Positions 11,663-23,600 of a stretch of 64,000 bases of DNA are shown piece by piece. The DNA lies in the NCBI GenBank assembly GCA_907163375.1, contig CAJQUW010015391.1, forward strand, positions 806,001-870,000, written 5' to 3'. The notes under the pieces were generated by a model that worked only from the letters and a program-made list of their open reading frames with translations, was not told the DNA's origin and made no database searches. This stretch comes from Prostheceraeus crozeri. Its lineage: Eukaryota; Platyhelminthes; Polycladida; Euryleptidae. The translations under genes and the position numbers were made by a program. Within the stretch, counting starts at the first letter, position 1; each line of letters begins with the position of its first letter.

Positions 11663-11671
11663 TTTCGCTTA

Positions 11672-11686
11672 GCTCGCGACGCCAAT
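11672..11686 (-). promoter_or_regulatory. Putative primer binding site
   Basis: Reading on the minus strand, TGGCGTCGCGAGC begins two bases downstream of the 5' LTR. TGG pairs with the CCA end of a tRNA as expected, but I could not name the tRNA from memory. Confidence 0.6.
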
Positions 11687-11960
11687 TGTAATAGTAGTAG
11701 AAATTAGTCCCGCAAGTAATTAAAAGCTCAGGCAAGTTCTCAAGTTTTATAATTGTTTTCAATAACTTACCGAAATGTTACATAACAAAGGAAGTAAGTA
11801 AGTTAGTCACAGGCGCACTAGACGTCATGCTGAGTCAAGAGTCTCTGATTGGCGGATGCCGACCTTGAACTAAGAGTTCATCAATTAATAATTCTATCAT
11901 AGAAACATTATTGAAAACATAGACATTTAAATGGAATATAGACATCAGAAAACTGTGACA
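11687..11960 (-). repeat. Gypsy 5' LTR (274 bp)
   Basis: Starts TGTCACAG and ends CTACTATTACA on the minus strand. It carries the promoter for the element by family analogy; no clear TATA box was identified by eye. Confidence 0.95.
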
Positions 11961-12360
11961 GTGCCCTTGAGTCTTTCACATCCAAGGGGGGGGGTGCGGC
12001 CGGAAAAATTCGGAAGAGGGCACCATTGACAGTGATGGCAATTTTTTTGGAATACACGCATTCAAAACAAAGATGTTTTGAAATTACTAACTTCATTTTT
12101 CAATTTTGATGTTTCGAAGCACCACAGGCGACAACTCCAGTCTTAAGCGAGCATAATTTTCGCGCCCGCCTTCATTTTTCGCGCCCCAGTACGAACACTG
12201 CTTGTTGTCTCGGTACGAGTTAACTCGGATTCAGGTTCTCATTGTGTTAACGCCTGCATCGCAGCAGTGATTTTGTCTTGTCGTCTCAATGTGAGTTAGC
12301 TCGGAATCAGTGAAATGCAGTAGGTAGGCCTATAAAATAAGCATCGCAGGCAAGGGTTAA

Positions 12361-14049
12361 CTCTTCATTCGCCCACCACAATTTGAGAGGATGTTTGATT
12401 ATCTTAATTCTGCTTGCACTTTAACTAAAATTTCAAGTCGAAGCTAGTCTAATTATTGTAAATGCTCCTCGTACGACAGAAAACGCTTGAATAAAAATTC
12501 TCGGGAAACAGAATTTTACAACCTGCAAAAAAGCAAAAAATTATGCTAAAAAGCAAGTTATGCCAAAAAGGCAAATTCATTGCACATATGGCTATTAATA
12601 TGAGTGGATGCCACCTGCGATGAGCTCAGTAACCCTGTCGTTTAAAAAATGCAGATGCGTGTAAGTGAGCATTGCGTTAAAAAAGTACTACTCCGACTTG
12701 AAGGCTTTGCTAGCAAGTGGGCCTACCACATTGAGTCATTGGCAAAGGTATTACGCAGCATTTGGCATTCGCTAGAAACTACAAATCGGTATGCCGACTG
12801 CAAAATGATAACTTAGTCAACAAGTATATGGACATATTGATTCAAGAAGTACAGCAAATTTGCTTGGAGATAAACAATTTGTAATAATTCACGTGAAGCC
12901 AAGCACGAGTGTTTGAAGACTCCTCCTTGAATGAATTTATCATATTCTCTTCTGATGCATGATTTCAAATGATTCATCAACCTTCTTTTTGCTTACCTTC
13001 TCCTAGAAATGCAGTAAAAAGTGATATAGATAAAATTAATAAAGTATCGGCAATCATGATGACCTGATCTGGCACTAATTTTGAATTTTCTGATTAAGCA
13101 TGTGTTACATTTTGTTGCAATAGTGAAACAAATTAAGCATGTAACAAGTGCAGCCTGTAATCACCGGAAGGATGGCGCAGAGCTCTCCTAACTCTGTGAG
13201 GGGACAAAAGGTCATAATTCAAATTCAATTGGACAACTTGACATGATCTGAAATCTGTCTCATTGCAATATCTCCATCTACCTACCTGGTGGAGTTAAAA
13301 TCACTATCCTCAACCTGACTACTCACTCTGCAAATCAGCACAATCAGCCCAAAGGAGCACAATCATAGACATCGAACATCAACAACCCTTGTGCTTAGTG
13401 TCCGATGTCAATGAGCACAGTGTTGAGCAGTGGAGAAGTGCCACTTTGTATTGAATAGTAATTGGCTGTTCTCAGATTGAACAATGACAACATCACCCAA
13501 CCAACTTAACTCTTTTACCAACAATATCAGTCTAATCATCAGACTCTAATGTGAGCATTCATGGCAATATCAATCGCCTTGCTGCTCATGGCTATAATAA
13601 TGACTACTATCATTAAGTCAGCATGTCTCTCCCACAAATAAACGGACTTGAAAACTCTTCAATCTCTTTCACTTTAAATTACAGCCATGGAGTAACATAC
13701 TTGCTCTTTGATTACAGCTTCCGTGAATACTTGGAGCTTGTCGATCAGTCCATATATATATTAGGACAGATGGTTGCACACATAGAGATGGTTCCCTACT
13801 CTATCGTTACACAATTCCATTTGGGTATTTGTGGTTTTCGCAAGACTTGTTCGCATGCTTATTCGGATTTGCGGTACTAGCCATGTTTTAATCCAGCAAA
13901 TTGCTAAGAAATGAAGGAGCAATTTTGAATTTGTGATGACATCCTAATTCCACAAAATTTGATAAAGCAATCCATGAGTATCGAACAGATTGACAATGGT
14001 ATGAATGCTTATAGGAGGTATATATTGGTATAAGAGGTGGTTGGATGAT
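12361..14049. other. No recognised gene
   Basis: Mostly AT-rich unique-looking sequence. A 33-codon open stretch at 12674-12775 (plus) gives KKYYSDLKALLASGPTT and then LSHWQRYYAAFGIR before a stop. It looks coding-derived but I do not recognise it. The ORF at 13623-13880 has no recognisable features. Confidence 0.4.
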
Positions 14050-15345
14050 TCTGTCATTTTTTGATTTGAGGACACCCAATTCGTTCGATGGATGGAAAAC
14101 CATATTATTCGCTAAATCACTTTTCGGTCCAACAGCGCTGGCATTTTCAAAGTAAAACATTACATAAAATTTCAAGATATCTATAACAGTGTAATACAAT
14201 GTGTATATACATGTGTTGTGATCTCTATGGTATTTTAACTGGCCTGCGGTCTAAGTTATTGTATGAGTAGAGCGCACTTGTCCTTATGGACTCGCTTCCT
14301 GATCTCCGCTCACGTTCGCGTTCTAGCTCTTGATTTCGCTGACGCTCCTCCTCGTCTGCTTCGTCCACCCAGGATACTCATCTTGGGTTTCGCCTCGTGA
14401 CGGACGTGAACTGGCCTTCGGCTTCCGCCGCCGGCGACGGACGGACTGGTAGGAGGCTCTCGCTACCTGCTTGGAGGCTCAACCGGCTTAGCCTTCCCTG
14501 CGCTCCCTCCAACGATCCTGTCGTTTCACTGTCGGGATCCACTTAACGGATGACGTAGGTTCAATACTTGCTTGTTTTGGCCCACCTGTTTGCATGCGTG
14601 CGCACAGGTGCAAAACCTCGCGAAAACAGGCCGAGCAGCCTCACATTTTTAAAAACTGCGCTCATAAAAAGTTCATGGAATAATGATGTGGTGTGCCATG
14701 AAGTGGACATAGCATCATATTTCATCGGGAAATTATAAAAGAATAGAAATGTGGGTCAGTGCAACAGGGAGTATATGAAAACGGCACATCAGAGAATTTC
14801 ATCACAGATGTCCAATGTCCACAAATACACGATTTTGGTATTGCGTTTCCCAGTCCACAATGCTTCTTTAATCCTTCCTTGTTGCTTTCTAGCGATACGG
14901 GAGATGGATCATGATGTCAACTACTCGGGAAATATCCAAGCATGCAACTGAGGCCTCCCACTAGATAAACATGGATATGAAAGAACTTGATTATGAAGAA
15001 CGATACCAACAAAAGAGGATTAAAGAGGCATTGTGGACTTGGAAACGCGACCGCCAGAATAATGTATTTGTGGACATTGGACATCCGTATGATGATATTC
15101 TTTGATGTACCGCTTTTATGTACTCCCTGTTACACTGACCTACATTTCTATTCCTCTGTAATTTCCCGATGAAATATGATGCTATGTCCACTTCTTGGAA
15201 CACTGCTGTAGATATTTTGAAATTTGTATGTAATAATATTATTGCTTTGAAAATGGCCAACGCTGTTGGACCGAAAAGCACTTTAACGAAAAATGTGGTT
15301 TTCTATCCATCGAACGAATTGGGTGTCCTCAAATTGAACAAAGAC
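14050..15345. repeat. Imperfect palindrome of two inverted, coding-like blocks
   Basis: Two pairs of inverted segments nest around a centre near 14,940. 14050-14200 matches the complement of 15200-15345, and 14698-14890 matches the complement of 14995-15190, each with several percent divergence plus indels. The outer arms both translate to related peptides: AVGPKSDLANNMVFHPSNEL on the minus strand at 14050-14140 and AVGPKSTLTKNVVFYPSNEL on the plus strand at 15260-15335. A related peptide surviving in two diverged copies suggests protein-coding ancestry. I do not recognise the protein. A GC-rich insert (14220-14640) occupies the left arm only. Confidence 0.55.
14221..14640 (-). other. GC-rich insert with charged coding-like stretch
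   Basis: This block is far more GC-rich than its surroundings. On the minus strand it reads WVDEADEEERQRNQELERER followed by ERRSGSES, a charged helix of the kind seen in ORF1/gag proteins. Another frame reads GQFTSVTRRNP. I cannot assign a family. It interrupts the palindrome's left arm, so it is probably a separate insertion. Confidence 0.3.
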
Positions 15346-17889
15346 TAATGTTATGTTGATAATGGTGTACATTGAATCGATTGCTAATGTCCAGTTTCAC
15401 TATTACACCTTCAATATGATATTTTATACTTGAACTTAAGTGTCGATGACAATCATGCTCCGTTTTCTAGCCTCACACCAGAGGTCTATGATTAGTTCTG
15501 CAATGTCTGTCGCTCTTCCTGAGCGACACTCTTTAAATGACCCCGTGGGCTGTTTCCCAGACATCAGGATTAATGCGAGGTTAATTTACCCAGTCTGAAT
15601 TGCAAAGCACAGCATATTGCTTAGTCTAATATTTTGAAAAACGGGATTAAGCATAACGTTACCATCTATAACGTTTCTATCAAAATATTTTCCAATCAAG
15701 AATTCATAATAGGCCTACCACCTTCGCCAAGAAAATAAATTTTTATGTAGCCCATGGATAAATTTTTATGTAGCTCTATGCTGAGCAACATGGTCAGAAA
15801 TAGTTGATTTATCTGCTATTCACTTACTCCATCAGCTAATTAGATTTTCATCCTACAGCACTTGTAGCATCATCATGTGGCATTTGTCATTGAGTTATTA
15901 TTTATTGATTATAAAGTAAATACCGCTATTTGGGTCGCCAGATACCCCACCGAAAGAAAGTGACTTTCTTCAGCTGTTAGAGGGTTAAGAACTTTGCAAA
16001 AATACTTAGTTTTTTCTTTCTACGGAGACTTTTGGGTTGCTACAGCAAATAAGCTTACCACATTTTGATTCGGAGCCTCGTTAAGGCCTTCTTTGATCTG
16101 TGCAACAAATTAGCAGTCCAAAGTAGAAAACATTGATCTACTTCCGAAATTTCACATGTTACAACATGAGTTCGCTCCCCGACAGTTCATTTTCATGGAC
16201 ACCACAAACTCCGGCAGCCAGCTTGTTGGTCAGAGAGGCTATTCTATACCTATATATCATGATGTCATAAATTATCTGATACAATTTTTTGATGTAATAT
16301 TACGTGTGCAAATAATGAACTTAATGATCCTTTGAGGAAATTCGGTAATTTCGTTTATCAGAACTTGTAATTATAATTCATAACTACTCACATAATCTAT
16401 TATCAAAAATATTTAATTCTGACAATTTAGCTGATATACCGTATCCACCCAATTTTCTGATCAAGAAAATCATAAGTAAAGAAGCGATTCGATTGCAAGC
16501 TAACTGTCATCAATATCGATGACAAGGGCAGATCTCAGACAGTAATTGCATGGAAAGATTTTGTTATCAATCAAAATTTTCTACGAGTGAGACTAAAAAA
16601 CAAGTGAATGCAACTTTATTTGTTTTATCAATCTTGTGAAGATAATTTTATCTGAAATGCATTCTAAATAATTATTTTTTTTTAATCTAAACTCCGTAAA
16701 CTTCATCAACACTGGCTCATTCCCATTTCGTCCGTGTTCATTTCAGTGTTTAAAGTGATATTTAATGAATGCCCGTGGAAGTTTCACTGACTAGCTGATT
16801 GCAAATCTCAAATTTACCCGGGCATGGCTGCAACTTCAAATAGGGAGTTGTGTCGATGTTGAGTGATGCGAACTAGGCATGTTTATGATTCCTTATATTA
16901 GATGAAATGCCAGCTATTCAGGCATGCTCCCATTTTTCAATTGAGGATGCAAATCAATATTTAATTATTCTATTTACATTGCGTTTGAAAAAAACATGTC
17001 ATCATCTATTAACTATTGCAGGCGCAATAACTTTGGCGATTTGCCAGCAGTGTGTTCAAAGTGATATTTAATGAATGCCTGTTGAATTTTCACTAACTTG
17101 CGAATTGGAAGTATCATAGGTCTACTGAATCGTCAGCCCGGCCTACTTCTTTCTCTTTGGTCCCGCCATCCTGTGCCTCAGGCAGGCCTGCATTCTAGCT
17201 CTGCAATTCCCACAGTCTCCGGCTTCGTGGTTTCGCCAGACTAGCGCTGTCTAGGCTGAGCTCTGTGGATCCGTGCGTTTATGAATAATTCTGGAGAAAA
17301 ATGGATTGCGTATCTTAACAGTAAAAAGAAGACTCGTATAAAATGTGATGGCAGAGCGATATGTACTCTTTTTATCAAAAACAACAAAATTATAAAAAAT
17401 GCAGCAAATATTCTGAAAATCTTGTCCACATCAATGATGTATTTCTAATTTCAAACGGATATGTTTGCTACTATCGATGACAAATATTCGATTCAAGAAA
17501 CACAAAGTATTGAAATTTCGTTTTAGCAGCATGCTTAATTGAAGTAATGGAAAACTAAAAGCCTTGCTGCAAAATCCTAAATGATCATTCCTGAAAAATG
17601 TGTGCTTGAAAATTTGTTGATGACTTAAAGTATCATGCCCAAAGAAAATTTTCGGATGATCAATCTGCGTCTATAGGTCATCATTTTTGAAGAATAACTA
17701 TTTAAGATTTTGACGCAAGGTTTTCAGTTTTCCATTATTCGATTTAAGATTCAATTTATAAGTGATTATAACATAATATTGTGGTTTTTGAAGATATCTA
17801 ATCATCCCACCACAGCAGAGCAAAATAAGACAATAGCTACTTTTTGAAGTTACTTTTGTTTCGCCTAATGAGGCGATGACGCTTAAATG

Positions 17890-17892
<3 letters not shown>
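15346..17892. other. No recognised gene; short direct repeat
   Basis: The words around agtgatatttaatgaatgcc occur at about 16755 and 17060 in the same orientation, roughly 305 bases apart, with diverging flanks. A C/T-rich, less AT-rich patch occupies about 17130-17270. Nothing coding was recognised. Confidence 0.4.

Positions 17893-17959
<67 letters not shown>
17893..17959. repeat. (TA)n microsatellite
   Basis: An uninterrupted alternating TA run of about 67 bases. The isoleucine/tyrosine repeats it creates in translated frames are artefacts. Confidence 0.98.
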
Positions 17960-17962
<3 letters not shown>

Positions 17963-18243
17963 GCTTTATGTAAGCCATCATATCGCTTCATGTTCCAGGC
18001 ATGATCCCCCATTTCTGTGCATGCCCATTCTAAAACTTCCATCTAATTGCAGCAGAAGGTTTCGGGAAAGTAAAGAGAAGCTATGCATTGAAATGATCCA
18101 ACCTTCGTTGAATAGAGATGTAATTGCCACTACCGCTAATGTCATTACTGATTGATCTCTATGCATTTTGATTTCCATGTTTGCTTTCCATAACGATTAC
18201 GAAATTTATGTATGATATTTTTACAAATAGATTCAGTTGCCCA

Positions 18244-18290
18244 TGACAAGCCTGGATGACCAGGTGAAACCGGTTGGGCTAAGAGTTGTC
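18244..18290 (+). ncRNA. Possible degenerate hammerhead-ribozyme motif
   Basis: Sequence gacaagcctggatgaccagg followed by tgaaaccgg and ending ttgtc. The outer gacaa/ttgtc can pair as stem I, ccagg-type bases can close a short stem II, and GAAAC follows. The core is ctgGatga, one base longer than the hammerhead CUGAUGA, so activity is doubtful. Penelope-like elements commonly carry hammerheads near their ends, and a Penelope-like fragment starts within about 100 bases, which supports the idea. Confidence 0.3.
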
Positions 18291-18360
18291 TTGTTTTATC
18301 TTTGGTGCCTCCTGGTGATATTTGTAATTATTTAGTTCCCAGTATTTGACACTTCTATTT

Positions 18361-18850
18361 AATATTATATTTATATGTATATATATGTTTTAAAAAAGAA
18401 TGACACGGTCGATAAATCCGGTCTTATTTCTGGACTGCATATTCGAGTGTCTCTTTTATGAGTCCGATGTTATGTAGTGTAAATGTGCAATTTCTGTCAA
18501 ACAACTCAAAAATTATCGATACCAAATAACATACATGAGTCATAGATAGGAGCATGCACAAATGAGAAGAAGAAAACTTTGCCGACAACATGATATTGAT
18601 CTTTGGCTTATATTTCGTGATGAATTTCTTCTCGACAGCTTTTCTTTCATAAACGTCTCTGAAATTACGTTGGAGGATTTCAGTTGTAATAAAATTGATT
18701 GATGGACTGGTTTTGTGCTTTAAGAAAAAATGCTGGTATACATGAATGTCTGTTTTACTGAGATGTTGATGAATTCTTCTTCTTTAATGTGCATTGAGAC
18801 TCGCCGATGTATGTGTCTCCACATACGTGTAAAATTTCACTTTAAAAGAG
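18361..18850 (-). pseudogene. Penelope-like 3' fragment, inverted copy 1
   Basis: This segment is the inverted counterpart of 19348-19790, with a few percent substitutions and small indels. On the minus strand the word tacatcggcgagtctcaatg corresponds to the YIGESQ part of the GIY-YIG nuclease. Reading frames are interrupted. See the partner for the domain evidence. Confidence 0.65.
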
Positions 18851-18959
18851 TTTTGTAAAATTCTTTTAAAACGAAATTCTACACGAAGTCATTGCATAAT
18901 GGACACATTCTTTCTTGGACTAGTCATGTACCATTTACACGTAAAATCAATCTACAGAA

Positions 18960-19790
18960 GTCAGAAAATCTAAGAGTACATATAAGAACTGTTCCAATAA
19001 TTCCGAAGTTGAAGAAGGCATTAAGATAACACGCAACAGATTTATTGCTAATGACTATCCTTTTTCACATAATTGATAGATATGTTGATGTGCATAAGAA
19101 CAACTTAACAAAACCGAAGGACAAATTAAATGAGAATACAATTTACGTTCGTATACCGTATATAAATGATGTTCAATGGAGAAAGGTTCGACCAGAATTG
19201 AGTAGGATCTCTGTTGAAAAGGTCATACCGATTTTTATATCTCTACCTTCTCTTGCAACACAATTAAATGTAAAATCTAAATAACTATGCATGAAAAATT
19301 ATTAATGCAGCAACAAAAGCCTGTTTTATAAAGAATATGGTATATTTGATAACATGCAATAAGTGTGGAGATACATACATCGGCGAGTCTCAATGCACAT
19401 TAAAGAAGAATTCATCAACATCTCAGTAATGTATACCAGCATTTTTTCTTAAAGCACAAAACCAGTCCATCAGTCAATTTTATTACGACTGAAATCCGCC
19501 AACGTAATTTCAGAGATAGTAAGAAATTATGATAAGAAATATAAGAAATTCATCACGAAATATAAGCCAAAGATCAATATCATGTTGTCGGCACAGTTTT
19601 CTTCTTCCTCATTTGTGCATGTTCCTATCTATGACTCATGTATGTTATTTGACATCGATAATTTTTTAACTGACAGAAATTGTGTATCTACACTTTATAA
19701 CATCGGATTCATAAAAGAGACATTCGAATATGCAGTCCAAAAATAAGACCATATTTATCGACCGTGTCATTCTTTTTTTAAAACCTATTT
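18960..19790 (+). pseudogene. Penelope-like GIY-YIG fragment, copy 2
   Basis: Plus-strand frames first give IYVRIPYINDVQWRKVR (19045-19284 frame), resembling the linker between reverse transcriptase and nuclease in Penelope-like elements. Near 19340 a second frame gives YLITCNKCGDTYIGESQ, the paired cysteines followed by the YIG core of the nuclease. A third open stretch (about 19550-19745) reads KFITKYKPKINIMLSAQF and continues to a stop after FIKETFEYAVQK. Several stops and frame changes show an inactive relic. It faces copy 1 head to head around about 18,900. Confidence 0.65.
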
Positions 19791-19815
19791 ATTTGGTCAA
19801 TGTCGAAAATCATAA

Positions 19816-20028
19816 TTATAATATGGGTCTATAATAGTCTATCTCTTGGAGCTGCCGGTCGTATTTTTTGGATTGCTCGTGATTGGATATCTTTGTTGGA
19901 AAGCATTTTACATTTGTTTCGTATCCATACGGGGGATTAAATTCGAAAGTCCATTTATTTATTCGTTGTGGGCGTGGCGGGACGGGGCTTGTATTAATCC
20001 TTTTCTTTGCTTGTTTTGAGTTTGCCAT
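19816..20028 (-). pseudogene. Possible second Penelope-like fragment
   Basis: A 70-residue minus-strand frame contains KWTFEFNPPYGYETNVKCF. The FNPPY..NVKT-type motif is typical of the region near the reverse transcriptase of Penelope-like elements. The orientation is opposite to the neighbouring plus-strand fragment. The resemblance is short, so this is tentative. Confidence 0.3.
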
Positions 20029-20690
20029 CGTTTTCTTTTCGCATTTGCATGGTTCTCTTGTTAGATGGAAACTTATATGATAGATTTCTGTTTCGGATTT
20101 GACTTATGCCAACAAATTGCGTGCTTTTTTGGATTTGTTTGTGCGGATTTCATATGCATTCTGATATCTTTTGAAATTTCTGCATCTCGAGAGTAAATGA
20201 CATTTTATTGCCATTGCAACTTTATGAATTTAGTTATCAGTTTAGCTCTAGATAGTCAACATTTTTTCGTCTTCAGATTAAGAGAGTTATAGTATACCAA
20301 TACCAAATATGTTCAACATTCAAAGTTCAATTGTTCCTTTGCGTTGCTGGATGTCCATGTTGAAGAGCATGCGGTGATGCCCGATTTTCATTGTTGAAAA
20401 ATATCTGGAATGTGTGCCGTGGTTTTTATACAGAATCAGTGCCCAGTGTCTGGCTTCAGCACACCGGCGTTATGTGTGTCGGTGTTGCATCGTGGCGCAT
20501 CTTTTCGTGGCCCAGATGTCAAGAAATTGACTTACGGCCAATGTACAAGGAGAGACAGACAACAACTTATCTGTCTGTCAGGTGAGTTCATTTATCCATA
20601 GTTAGTGTTACCAATGTTGTATGACACACATCACACAATATTGAAACATATATCAGTTACGCAATTAAAAGGTGGAAGAAGGTTATTAGA
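20029..20690. other. No recognised gene
   Basis: AT-rich. The overlapping small plus-strand ORFs at 20391-20601 have no recognisable domain. Confidence 0.4.
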
Positions 20691-20696
20691 ATATTA

Positions 20697-23600
20697 TTAA
20701 AGCATGTTCTCTCTGAAAAATGCCACTAATGCATGTTCTTTGGATGCTTCAAATGTGTGATCCTTCAGCAAACTTTTGTATGCTTCCGAAAGGTGTTCTC
20801 CCTTCTGCAAAACGGAGCTGGTCGTAAAAATGATCACAAAATTTCGATCAATGATCTTTGTGATAGATGTCCAACGGAGACTTAGAAGGTCTATGACTGC
20901 AGCTTGAGAAAGCAAAGCCTTTCGACCCTCTCAAATGCATCGAAAACCAATTGAGGAAGCAGAGCTAGCTATCGGCTGCACTTGAGCAAGCGAAGATGGT
21001 TACTACAACAAGGCGTGGCAGAATTGTTATCTTCAATGGTCTGGGCCTAACAATAATAAACATGACAAAATTGAAATTGAAGCACCAGAGCCCCACTTTC
21101 CTTTAATACTATGCCGACAGTCAGATGAACAATTCCCTAAATCGCTCTTCATCTTTTGAATTAATGGCTTTTTTCATTCGTTTCCTAAGCTACTGCTGTG
21201 GTCCGTCGGCGTGAGTACAGGCACCTCAGCAACGCATTAAGCTATTTTATACCCACAAAGCTGTGTGCGTCTCTTCGCACTTGTAAATCTGTTGATCCGC
21301 CGCAAAGCACCACAAGAAATTGCGCCTTTCCTCGCCGTGGGATTTAACGCTTTGGCTTACAAACAAAAACCAACAGACTGGGATGTCGAACCATAGCTGG
21401 CGGTGAAGTAATCGCCGTCCTCACTGCGAAGTGTCCTGCCTAGCATTAAATCTGCACTTCTGAAATATTTTGATCCTATCCAGCTAAGTGTGGCTGCCGT
21501 TTCGGAACTAAAAAGCCATACAGCGGACCCAGAACGCGTAAATGGTTACGGATTGGATGTAACTTCGGGCTTGCTTAAAGTGACATGCAATGCGTGTGAA
21601 TACAGTGTTTGCCGTCAAACATGTTGAATCAGTGTTTAAACATTTTCAATCTAATTTATAAATGTATTGGTGTTACGGAAAACCAACCTCATCTTTGGCT
21701 CACTTGGTGCCTAAAACTCAGCACAAGGCGTCAACAATACCCCCGTTGGTCCTTTCATTTTTTGCTTTGGCTTCACAATCCTCCTTCTAAAGAGTTGGGG
21801 GGTGTGGGTGGATAGAGTTGATGAGGGGTGATATATGTATAAGTGAATTCAACCCTTCTAAAGAAAATAAAATCAACTTCCAATTAGATCATCATTAGTG
21901 GTAATTTGGACTATGCATTTTCGCAGACAAAAAAGAGAATGTTACAAAGCTACAAATCACTACAGAAGAGTCACAAAACATCCGGACAATAGCGTCCAGC
22001 CCCACAATGTGAGCTATTCCATCAAGGAGAATTTAGTGGCTTGATGCTGATATCAAACATTTTTCGGTTCCGATCATGAAATCCTTGATCACCTAGTGGT
22101 TGAACTACGTTTTGTCAAAATTTTGTGCACCGCAATGTCGAAACCAGGAAACTTTTGGATAAGTTAACTGAACTACACGATCCCCAAGTGTCGTTGCTGT
22201 TGCTACATCTTGTGCATCCTCTGTCTAACCACCCTAGCAGACTATGCCCACAGTAATGCAAAGGAAGCCTTCGATTCATTTGACATTGATATTCGTGGAC
22301 TTTCGAAAGAGTGTAGCCATAAGTTGCCTACTCCTGCATGGAACAAGGTCAGCCTTAAGCAATAATGGAGTTTTGGTCTGCTCTACAGTAAACATTCGCC
22401 AGCCGCTTTGATCTTTGTGATTGATGGTCAAACGGAGACTTACGAAGGTCTATCGGGTACTGCAGCGGTTGAGTACAGCAACAGCCTTTCGACCCTCTCA
22501 AATGCATCGAACCAAGTTGGAGGATGCTCAGTAGGCTAGGTTTCGGTGCATTGATCAAGCGGAAGATGGTTACTACAAACAAGGCGTGCAGAAATTTATC
22601 TTAGTTGGTCAGTGTTTACAATATGAAACATGACAAATTGAATTGAAAGCAACCATGAAGCCCCACTTCCGTTAATACTATCCGACAGTCAGATGATGAA
22701 AACATTCACGAATCTCTCTTCATCTTTTGATGTAATGGCTGTTTGCATTGTATCTAGCGTATGTGTTTTGGTCGTCTGGTTTGAGGGTACAGCACTCATC
22801 ACGCATGTGAAGCTTATTTTACCACACAAACCTGAGTGCTTCTCCTCGGACACTAGGTAAATATGTTGATCTCGGCAAATGCAACACAAGGGAATTGCGC
22901 TTTCTCGCGGTGGAGAGTTTAACGGTATGCTAAAAACAAAACAAGTATGGCGATGTCGAAGCTTAGCTCGCGCGGTGAAGTTTATCGCCGTTCTCAATTG
23001 CGATGTGTCTTGCTTAGCATTAAAAATCTGCAGCTTTGAATATTTTGATCCTATCCAGGAGGAGTGGTTGGCCGTTCGGAAACTGGAAATCATAATAGAC
23101 CAGATGTATCGTAGAAAGGACTGGAGAATGAGGATAACTTCTGTCTTCTAAAGTGGACATGGCAAATGCGTGAAAGGGTTTGCGTTCAAACAGTGTTGAA
23201 TAGTGATTAGAAAAATTTCGCATCATTTATAAATGGGTGAGTTGGTGTTACGGAAACAAACTCCATCTTTGGTTAGCTTGGGTGCTAATCAGCACAATGC
23301 GTTCAACAAGGTGCCAGTGGGTCATTTTCCTTTTTGACTTTGGGGCCTTTAAAACTCTTCTCAACGAAAATAAATCAACTGTCCACTTAGTCATCATTAT
23401 TGGTATTTGGACGATGGCATTTTGCAGGTCAATAAGAGGAAGTGTTACAAGCGTACAATCATTCTGACGGCAGTCACAAAACATCGGATTATCGTCCAGC
23501 CCACAAGTGTGAGCTTTCCTTCATAGGGAGTATAGTGGCCTTTGTTGCTGATTAAAACATTTTTCGGTTTCGAACATTGAAATCCGTGGATCACTCATTG

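Larger units (their letters stand above)
7057..11960 (-). mobile_element. Gypsy-type LTR retrotransposon, complete and apparently recent
   Basis: Two direct LTRs bound a single gag-pol ORF on the minus strand, and the 5-bp target duplication gtgcc flanks both ends (7052-7056 and 11961-11965). In element orientation the 5' LTR is 11687-11960. A tRNA-primer-binding-site-like TGGCGTCGCGAGC starts two bases after it (about 11672-11684), and a purine-rich tract aaagggggagaagc (7382-7395) abuts the 3' LTR. The LTRs match almost perfectly apart from two indels, so insertion is recent. The element sits inside the hAT-like transposon. Confidence 0.95.
4825..12200 (-). mobile_element. hAT-like DNA transposon, split by a Gypsy insertion
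   Basis: Perfect 15-bp terminal inverted repeats, cagtgttcgtactgg at 4825 and its complement ending at 12200, start with CAGTG as hAT termini commonly do. Both continue into CG-rich words such as ttttcgcgcccc. The six bases cttgtt directly flank both ends (4819-4824 and 12201-12206); hAT duplications are usually 8 bp, so this is shorter than expected. The interior holds a hAT-type dimerisation domain on the minus strand. Removing the Gypsy element leaves about 2.5 kb, so much of the transposase is gone. Confidence 0.6.
3761..12360. mobile_element. Possible outer piggyBac-like element (TTAA-flanked)
   Basis: The left end reads TTAA then cccttaagcgactgag; the right end reads gcaaggg then TTAA. 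This is the TTAA plus CCCTT pattern of piggyBac-like termini. Just inside both ends are several copies of a near-palindromic word ccgagttaactcg (3777-4045 on the left, 12212-12310 on the right), like subterminal transposase-binding repeats. A short frame at about 4165-4265 gives ATMCFRQRHTIRHN, vaguely like the cysteine-rich tail of piggyBac transposases. Without the nested hAT-like and Gypsy insertions the outer element would be only about 1.2 kb, hence non-autonomous. The terminal repeats match weakly beyond the first five bases, so confidence is limited. Confidence 0.35.

Noticed and set aside
13163-13230. tRNA- or SINE-like start (gatggcgcag, aattcaaattc)
   Set aside because: No cloverleaf could be drawn and the A and B boxes are not at the right spacing.
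17698-18042. 114-residue ORF with a run of IY repeats
   Set aside because: Translation of the (TA)n microsatellite.
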